From: Dryococelus australis
Lineage: Eukaryota > Arthropoda > Insecta > Phasmatodea > Phasmatidae
NCBI GenBank assembly: GCA_029891345.1
Contig: CM057002.1
Location: 65,428,590-65,492,589, forward strand
Direction: 5' to 3'
DNA: 64,000 nucleotides
This document shows positions 57,561-64,000 of this stretch, piece by piece (positions within the stretch are counted from its first letter, which is position 1; every line of letters starts with the position of its first letter). A program made the translations under genes and the position numbers. The notes under the pieces are model-generated. The model was not told where the DNA came from. It searched no databases and worked only from the letters and a program-made list of their open reading frames with translations.

Positions 57561-60190
57561 TGAAAAAATCAACCTAGGCGTAACATGTCGACCTGTTTTT
57601 TCAATAACCTGTCTTCCACAAATATATAACACTGTGATTAACTTTAGAGTACTGTATTATTGAATAAATGTAACTTTACCTCAGTACCTCCTATAACTTG
57701 TAATATTTATTTCGTATTAAATATGAATTAACAACAACGATAGCAGCGATGTGTTGGCAATGGCTAGTAAGAAATAGTTCGCTAATAAATATTGTTTTAA
57801 CCTAGTTTTTTGGTCTGCTATTTGTAAATTAAACGTTGCCTATTGAAATATTGAAATATTTATGTAACCCCTATGGCAACATATTTCATTGTTACAGTTT
57901 AAAATAACAGCGCAAAATATCGTGTGTAGGCCATAGTGACACGGTGTTTGGTGTTTTATCGACTGAGGGAGCAACTGCCGGCTAGGCGAGGCTTGTCGCT
58001 CTCTCTCACTTTTTCTCTCTCCCTCTCGGGAAGTTTCGCATCGTTAAGGCGACCGCCCCGTCAGGCTCCGTGGGGTAAAAGTGTGTAGTTTTTCCTCCAA
58101 TAAGCGTGGCAGTTTGAGGAACTAAGCTGCCCGTGTAGTGCGTCTTTCTCACGCATATCCCCTCCCTCGTAGCAGTGTGGAGGCTCGATACCCCACTCCC
58201 CACCCCCACTCCACCTTTCAAACGGCACTGGCTGTCCTCCTTTCTTTTTTTTTCTAAACTGCCTTATTCTAAATGTTATGTGAAGTTACGGCCCGAAGGC
58301 AGGGCGGGGTTTTATTGCATCTCAGGTTTTATTGCAACCCCTTACGCCTACTAGGAAGGAGAACCGTGCAAGGAGACATGCATCGGGGCAAAGAGGGATT
58401 GGGTAGCCATGGCTTGCACTTTGGAACCATGACTACCTCCCTAAGTGTACTTAGAGCTAGTCTTTACTATGAAGAGCAAGGGAAAAACCATCAAGAGAGA
58501 CGTAAAAACCCTTGCGTCAGAGAAGTAAAAATTTTAAAAATTATTCATGCATTAAATTTAATTTATTTAAATAGAATGCTACAGGGGACAGAGTGTATGG
58601 AAAACATGTTCTTAGTTAATAGAACCCTATTGGAAATACTAGTAGAGAGGGGGCGGGAGCTTTGTTTATTTTGAGTTTGATGCCGGCAGTAACCAGAGAG
58701 GTGTTTGGGCGCCTCTCTGGTGGGAGAAGTGACGCTATTGGGCCTCTTCCCCCCGATCTCTTCTATGAACCTGAAAACTAAAGGAGAGAAAGTGAGCTGT
58801 CAGTAAGTGTCAGCAGGGCTGGTACTTATTGGTATTTACTAGAACATTAAAATATGGCAAGGACCCGTGGATGAAAAGACATATAAAGCTAGCCTAATTG
58901 ACTTATAATAATTTCCTAAATATAGCCTGAAGTAGCAATGTCCTCGGGGACATATGGATCTAGAATAATGCTGTACAACCTCACCGCGGCCAATCTCCAT
59001 AGCCATAGGATGTAACAGAGCATATTTCGGCCGTATGCTGTAAGTGCACGGAGCTTCGCAGGAGGGGGGGGGGGGGGGGGGGCTCCCTTCCCGTGTGTAT
59101 GACTAGTATAGCAGGCTTCTCGGTCCGGAATGAGAGACTGAAACAGCTGGGGGCAGAGTGTTCGGCGACAAGCGTGGGAGTTTGGGCCAGGAGGCGCTGG
59201 ATTTTCAAACTGCACGAATTTTCTCGCTTGTCAGATACTGTGTACTTTATGGCACTTACTTGATCCACAATGTTTACTAGTAACACACAACTACTTTACT
59301 AAATGTATAAATTAATTCAACTACGTAATGGGTTTATATATATATATAGAGTAACTTTTTCCTAGTTACTGTTTCCTAGAACTTCGATGTTTTTATTCGT
59401 ATTCGTTACAGCTGAGGATAATCAAGAATTTGCAATTAAATAAAGTCGCGAAAATAAAATAATTTCTTTTTCTTTTTCTAACAATAGAATAAATTTTGAT
59501 AGTGATATTTTAAAATAGCGAAGTTTGCTTTCACTGATGTAAAGCAGCGCGGTTTTTTTTAAAGCTGGTTCAATAAAACTAATATGTTCAATAAGCGTTC
59601 ACTTTTAATTTTCTTAATACATTTGCTGCAAAATTTTACTTTAAAATTGTAGCATTTCTCGATTTGTTGAAATTTCATTGTGCGGCAAGCCATTTGCTAA
59701 AAGAGAGAACTTTGTTGAAGCGGTTATAAATTAAATTATCGGCCCTCAGCAAAATGTTAAGTTTTCTAAAATTAATTCTAAAACACGTAGACCCCAACAT
59801 AAATAAAAAGAGACAACACGTATTAGAGGAACATACTAGGGCAAAAAGTAGAAATATATTAAAATACATGTAATGTTATTAATCCACATGAGCAAAAAAC
59901 TGCGGGCATGTTGCTCTTAACGTGCAAACAAAAATTTTACAATTTTTTTCCGTCTCAATAATAACGTGAACGCTTTGCCTGTGTACTACGTCTAAACTTA
60001 TTTATGAAGTTTTTAAAATGTGCAATAAATAAAAAATATATCTAATTTTATAGCATTCGTTTAATCGTTTGTTTTGCATTTTGGTATAACATCTAAGAAA
60101 AGTCAGTAGCACTCAAAACCTGCATTATCATTACTCTGTGGTCTGGCTTGTGCGTGGTAATATATAAGTAAGTTCGCCTTCTTGAGTACA
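57561..60190. other. no recognised gene; one 133-codon open frame
   Basis: The open frame at 58273-58674 on the plus strand (begins MLCEVTARRQGGVL) lies in locally GC-richer sequence but has no motif I know. A strong hairpin follows at 58692-58721. A G-run lies near 59065-59082. The rest is AT-rich and featureless. Confidence 0.4.
58692..58721. other. stable 10- to 12-bp hairpin
   Basis: The arms accagagagg and cctctctggt pair perfectly; two further pairs (one G-U) leave a six-base loop. No known RNA family is implied. Confidence 0.8.
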
Positions 60191-60194
60191 GCGA

Positions 60195-60431
60195 TATATG
60201 CTGTTCGCGGTACAATAAGCACTTTTGAGGCCCTAGTTACTTTTTCCTTATCGGCCATTTTTTTTATCCTTCCACCACATTTAAAATAAGTATTAAATAA
60301 TAAACACAGTGAATATATTTCACCGGACCCGAAAGTTAATGTCTAAGGCTACAATAAATATATATTTAATGTCTATTATTCCGAATGAGAAGGCTTCAAA
60401 AAGTGCTCAGTTTGCCGTGAATAGCTCATAG
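60195..60431. mobile_element. MITE, family M1, compact copy
   Basis: The left end is tatatgctgttcgcggtaca, decayed from the family terminus, and the right end is tttgccgtgaatagctcata. The internal gaggccctagttactttttc and ttattccgaatgagaaggct match the other copies. Confidence 0.88.
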
Positions 60432-61600
60432 TAAACATTACCTGGAGGATGGTAGAAAGGAAGGTGGAAACAATGAAGAGAGAAGGAGAAAGCACTGAGG
60501 AAATACTGTGAAAGGCACACTTGTCTACAGAATATACGATAGACTCAACTCAGCGTAATTTTTGGAAACCATCGTCTTGATACTACCCAAATTCGATTTA
60601 AGAAACTTGTAAGTAAGGAGGAGCTGAGGCGAAGCGCGGTAATTATTATCTATTGAACTTCAATTAGAAACCAGAAATGTTAGAAACCAGGAAAGAATTT
60701 TGTGACTTATGATCCAGTAAAGTTAATATTGTTTAGCAAATATTCAGTGCTAGTTTACTGCCCTTTGGTCGACCAGAAGACCCAAGTTAGATTTATGAAC
60801 GATACAAACATAGCAAATATTGCAAACAGCATCCTATTTTTCTGTGTGTTCTGATAACCTGTTTCCGTCTTCCTCATTGCATCCCATGATCAATTTATTA
60901 CGGACAATATTTTCTTAGAACGGCTTCAGGAAAGGGCGAATACAGACGACGCACAGATCGTCACAGTTGTGTTACTTTGTCCAAGTTCAGGTCTTATTAA
61001 ACACGCTTTATATGTGTGTGCCGCACACCTCATTGTCCTATATGTAAATATCGTTTTCATAATATGTTTTGCACTTTTAATAAGTCACATGGTTTCCATT
61101 TTTCTATCTATGTAATAATTTCAATTTTTTCATTTTTAAAAGAAGTTAGAATATTTAATTTTTGTTGTAAGGTGGCAAATTTTACTCTGTTTAAACTAGG
61201 ATTTATTTAGGTCTTCATATTTATGTTACTTATTTTAATAATTTTATTAGCTTCTTTATGGTCTCATTTGTAAGTCATTCTTATTTATTAAATATTGTAT
61301 ATTTTACTCAGATACCCGTAACTCTAGGTTTTGTTAGTTAAAGACAGAGAAAGTGGTATGTACGAGGTTGGTTGATAGTTTTTCAGGATCCCATTGGACT
61401 ATAGGTTTGATCGATCCCTGTCTCCCATTGGCTGAAATATCTAGGCCCTTTGTGCATGCTCCAGTCACACGAGCAAGAACTTCTTCGCACGACGCCATAC
61501 TAGTGAGATGTAGAGACAGGACTCTCCCCTGCAAGAGGGTGGAGTGTAGACATTTTTGATTAGAGAGCAGGGTGTTAATTATTTTCCTCGACTTTTCTAG
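60432..61600. other. no gene seen; two CCAAT motifs near 61390-61430
   Basis: AT-rich until about 61340. From there GC content rises and two inverted CCAAT motifs (cccattggac and cccattggct) occur at about 61390 and 61425. They would suit a promoter read rightward. Confidence 0.4.
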
Positions 61601-61813
61601 GTGTGTCAGCTGACGTGTGAGAGGTTTTACGCCCCAGCTAGGATCCCTAGAAGTCAGGAGGTAGAAGTAGGTTCTTCTGCGATTGAGTTAGTACGGTACT
61701 CCGCAACGCCCAGGATGACCAATCGCCTACACCACTGCAGAGGTCCTTTTGCGTCGTTGATGACCAACTACGAGAGGAGATTCTACATCTACAGGAGCTA
61801 CAACGATCTCTAA
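61601..61813 (+). CDS. candidate exon of an unknown gene
   Basis: A pyrimidine-rich tract ending cgacttttctag at 61600 is a good splice acceptor. From 61601 one frame is open for 70 codons to a stop at 61811-61813 (segment ARIPRSQEVEVGSSAIELVR). A second frame is open from about 61690 to a stop at 61842-61844 and reads DDQLREEILHLQELQRSL, a heptad-like pattern. I cannot choose between them and recognise neither. No ATG start is required if this is an internal or last exon. Confidence 0.3.
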   Translation: MCQLTCERFYAPARIPRSQEVEVGSSAIELVRYSATPRMTNRLHHCRGPFASLMTNYERRFYIYRSYNDL

Positions 61814-61849
61814 CTTCAGATCAAGTAACAATTAATCATATGTGATGCA

Positions 61850-63560
61850 TGGTTCTACAAATAGCAATATATATAGCACTGTTAAAAACGTCTTAAGCAG
61901 TGAGACGATGCCATCTTTTTTATCTTTTATCACGTAAATTTCTTAGCTGACATTTTGCTTACGCGTAAACCTGGGTATATTTCTTACTTTAACCTGAGCT
62001 ACGTAATTAACATTGAAATTTTTAATACAGAAGAAACATTAATTTTTTGTGTAATTTGTGATTTTCTGTAAGTACCAACTTAATACCTTTAGTGCCAGTT
62101 AGCGAACTAAATTTGCAACTACATGTAGTCATTGGAAGTTAGGTATGGCCACTTTTCCTTCATCGCTAGGAGGGTTTATGTGTTTATTTAGATTGTATGT
62201 TTGCCATCAAGGTTTTCAGAAATTAGTCCAAGTAAATTTAAAGAAATTAAAAATTGAAAATGATAAGAAATTCAATAATAAAAAATTTAAAATCTTGGAC
62301 TTTAAACTAATTTCCAGTGATCACCTAACTTAATTATTTGTAGCAATCATATGTTGTGTTTCCAGTGCTACTGCATGCAGGTGTTTTATCATAATTACTT
62401 ATAGGTTATGTTGCTTGTTTTTATGATTGGTTTTACATACACGAAGTGTGTACATGATTGCTGAGTTGCTGAAGTAATTATAGGAGGTGTGGTAATCTTC
62501 CTGACTGCCAATAAATCTGGGCAAATAAAAAGTATTCAACTGTGGCAGTTACACTTGGAAATATTACGTGCAAACAAAACTACACATTTGTATCCGATTA
62601 AGGCTACACAAAAGAATTTTTTTTTAAGTTGAACCGGAGAATATTTGGTTGTGTGAGGTGATCTTTAAGTTATTATTTGCATACATTTGCTCACACACGT
62701 CACACCTAAGCATGGGCATAATTAACCTAACCTATGTAGTCTTTTCATAAATTTCATAGGAAGTGGCTTGCCCAACGTGAGAGCATGTAATATGTTCATA
62801 CCTTGCCGCTCGTCTTACAGGTATTTACATAATAAACATTTTGAATCAAAGGGTATAGCTATATATAAACGAGTCGACGAGCTATGGAGGAGTCCGTAAA
62901 ACACTTTTAACAGAATTTCACTCTTTGAGAAGTTGACTGTTAAAAAACCCTAAAATCAGTATTTTGGTATTTATCTAGATAATATTTCGAAGCAATGCAT
63001 GGCGACATGTTATCGTGTTAATGAGCTTTTGAAGATTCCCCTAAAACAAATTTGACCACTTGTCACCCTCTCGGGGTTTAAATTTCAAAATTATATAATC
63101 TTAGTGGGTGCCTACACTCTAAGGGCAAGCCACATTTAAGTTTCCATGTATCTGCGTGTAGCGGTTTGTACTGTGCGTTAATGAGGGAGCGAGTGAGTTA
63201 GTCATGCAGCACCGTCCTTTTTCACGTCGTAATAATTATATGCTTAATTAATGTATTTCTTATCACGTTGGTCAAGTAATGTTTGCATATTTATAATTGT
63301 TACTAATTTTCATTTTTTAGATTTTTTTTATTTATCATATTTTTCTGGTGGTCGGATTTTTAATCTTATATGTACGGATTGCAGTATTTAATGTTTAAAT
63401 GGGTTAGTTAGGTAGATTTTAAATTGTATCTATATGAATTAACAGTTATTTTATTGTTGGAACACATTTTTGTTAATGCTTCAGGGAATTTTATGTATTT
63501 TATCTCCATTTCGATACCTTGTACTGTATGGTATTTTTAAGTTAGGCCGTTGATGTGAGT
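61850..63560. other. no gene seen, AT-rich
   Basis: AT-rich sequence with short chance frames and no repeat that I can delimit. Confidence 0.45.
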
Positions 63561-63652
63561 CGTTTTCAGGTAGTTTTAATAGTAAGCCTTCTGGTTGGCT
63601 GGCAGGTTCATACTCTGCGCTCCTATTGGCCGGAGAGACTAACATAGGGTAG

Positions 63653-64000
63653 CCTGGTCCAGTCAGTTAGGAAGATCGCTCTCTCCGTCGCCATCTTTCA
63701 CAGCGAAGTTAGGACATATCGTCCGGAGTGGACGTGCGCAAGCATTCTCATATAGTTTGTAAGGGTGTCCGTTTCCGCCAGATGTGTTTCCGCTAAGAAG
63801 AGAGTGCTAGATAGCCTGGTCCAGTCGGTTAGGAAGATCGCTCTCTCCGTCACCATCTTTCACAGCGAAGTTAGGACATATCGTCCGGAGTGGACGTGCG
63901 CAAGCATTCTCATATAGTTTGTAAGGGTGTCCGTTTCCGCCAGATGTGTTTCCGCTAAGAAGAGAGTGCTAGATAGCCTGGTCCAGTCGGTTAGGAAGAT
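63653..64000. repeat. 162-bp tandem repeat with promoter-like motifs, runs off the window
   Basis: The anchor cctggtccagtcggttagga recurs at 63653, 63815 and 63977, an exact 162-base period with only a few substitutions (for example gtcgccatc against gtcaccatc). Each full unit contains a YY1-like gccatcttt, gaagttaggacatatcgtcc and tgtttccgctaagaagagag. A CCAAT motif (ctattggcc) sits just before the first unit. Copy number is unknown because the window ends. Confidence 0.95.

Overview
The window looks like nuclear DNA of an insect with a large, repeat-rich genome. The host gene is an insect-type carboxypeptidase D with a first intron of about 23.7 kb. Around it lie tRNA-derived SINEs, Tc1/mariner-like and Harbinger-like elements, a Ginger/KRBA2-type integrase element and Polinton/Maverick-like remnants. 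I cannot name the species. There are no operons, CRISPR arrays or rRNA genes, and no tRNA gene that I would call functional.

Host gene: four consecutive coding exons of a carboxypeptidase D (silver-like, M14 family) lie on the minus strand at 30606-30426, 6682-6552, 3059-2920 and 1314-1127. Splice sites and reading phases agree across all four. They cover the signal peptide and most of the first catalytic domain; the rest of the gene lies beyond position 1. The motif usually read as DLNRNFPD is DLDENFPD here, so two substrate-binding residues appear replaced.

Intron 1 (6683-30425) is filled with mobile DNA. It holds an integrase transposon with long inverted repeats (6861-9437), several SINEs, a 33-bp minisatellite, and a 1.35-kb element with a perfect 6-bp target duplication (15500-16852). 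It also holds a decayed Tc1 transposase (19.9-21.0 kb) and a 3.8-kb element with long inverted repeats (23880-27709). That element carries a packaging-ATPase-like gene split into two divergent halves around a large palindrome. The two inverted-repeat elements share termini and subterminal motifs and fit the Polinton/Maverick pattern (6-bp target site, AGT-like ends).

Upstream of the gene, 31-39 kb holds a mariner-like fragment, a very AT-rich tract, a SINE with a perfect 12-bp target duplication and an inverted-repeat element. From about 39.5 to 48.8 kb lies a second, larger and more decayed Polinton-like or virus-like region. It has a 119-bp satellite, amplified C2H2 zinc-finger modules, a nearly open fragment with an acidic and GSGW-containing segment, and an end related to the ATPase C-terminus at 25 kb. 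Further MITEs follow at 49.6-60.4 kb; two have exact target duplications.

The interval 56.4-57.6 kb is CpG-rich and has outward-facing splice donors on both strands, so it may be a divergent promoter. The last 350 bases are a 162-bp tandem repeat with CCAAT and YY1-like motifs that runs off the end of the window.
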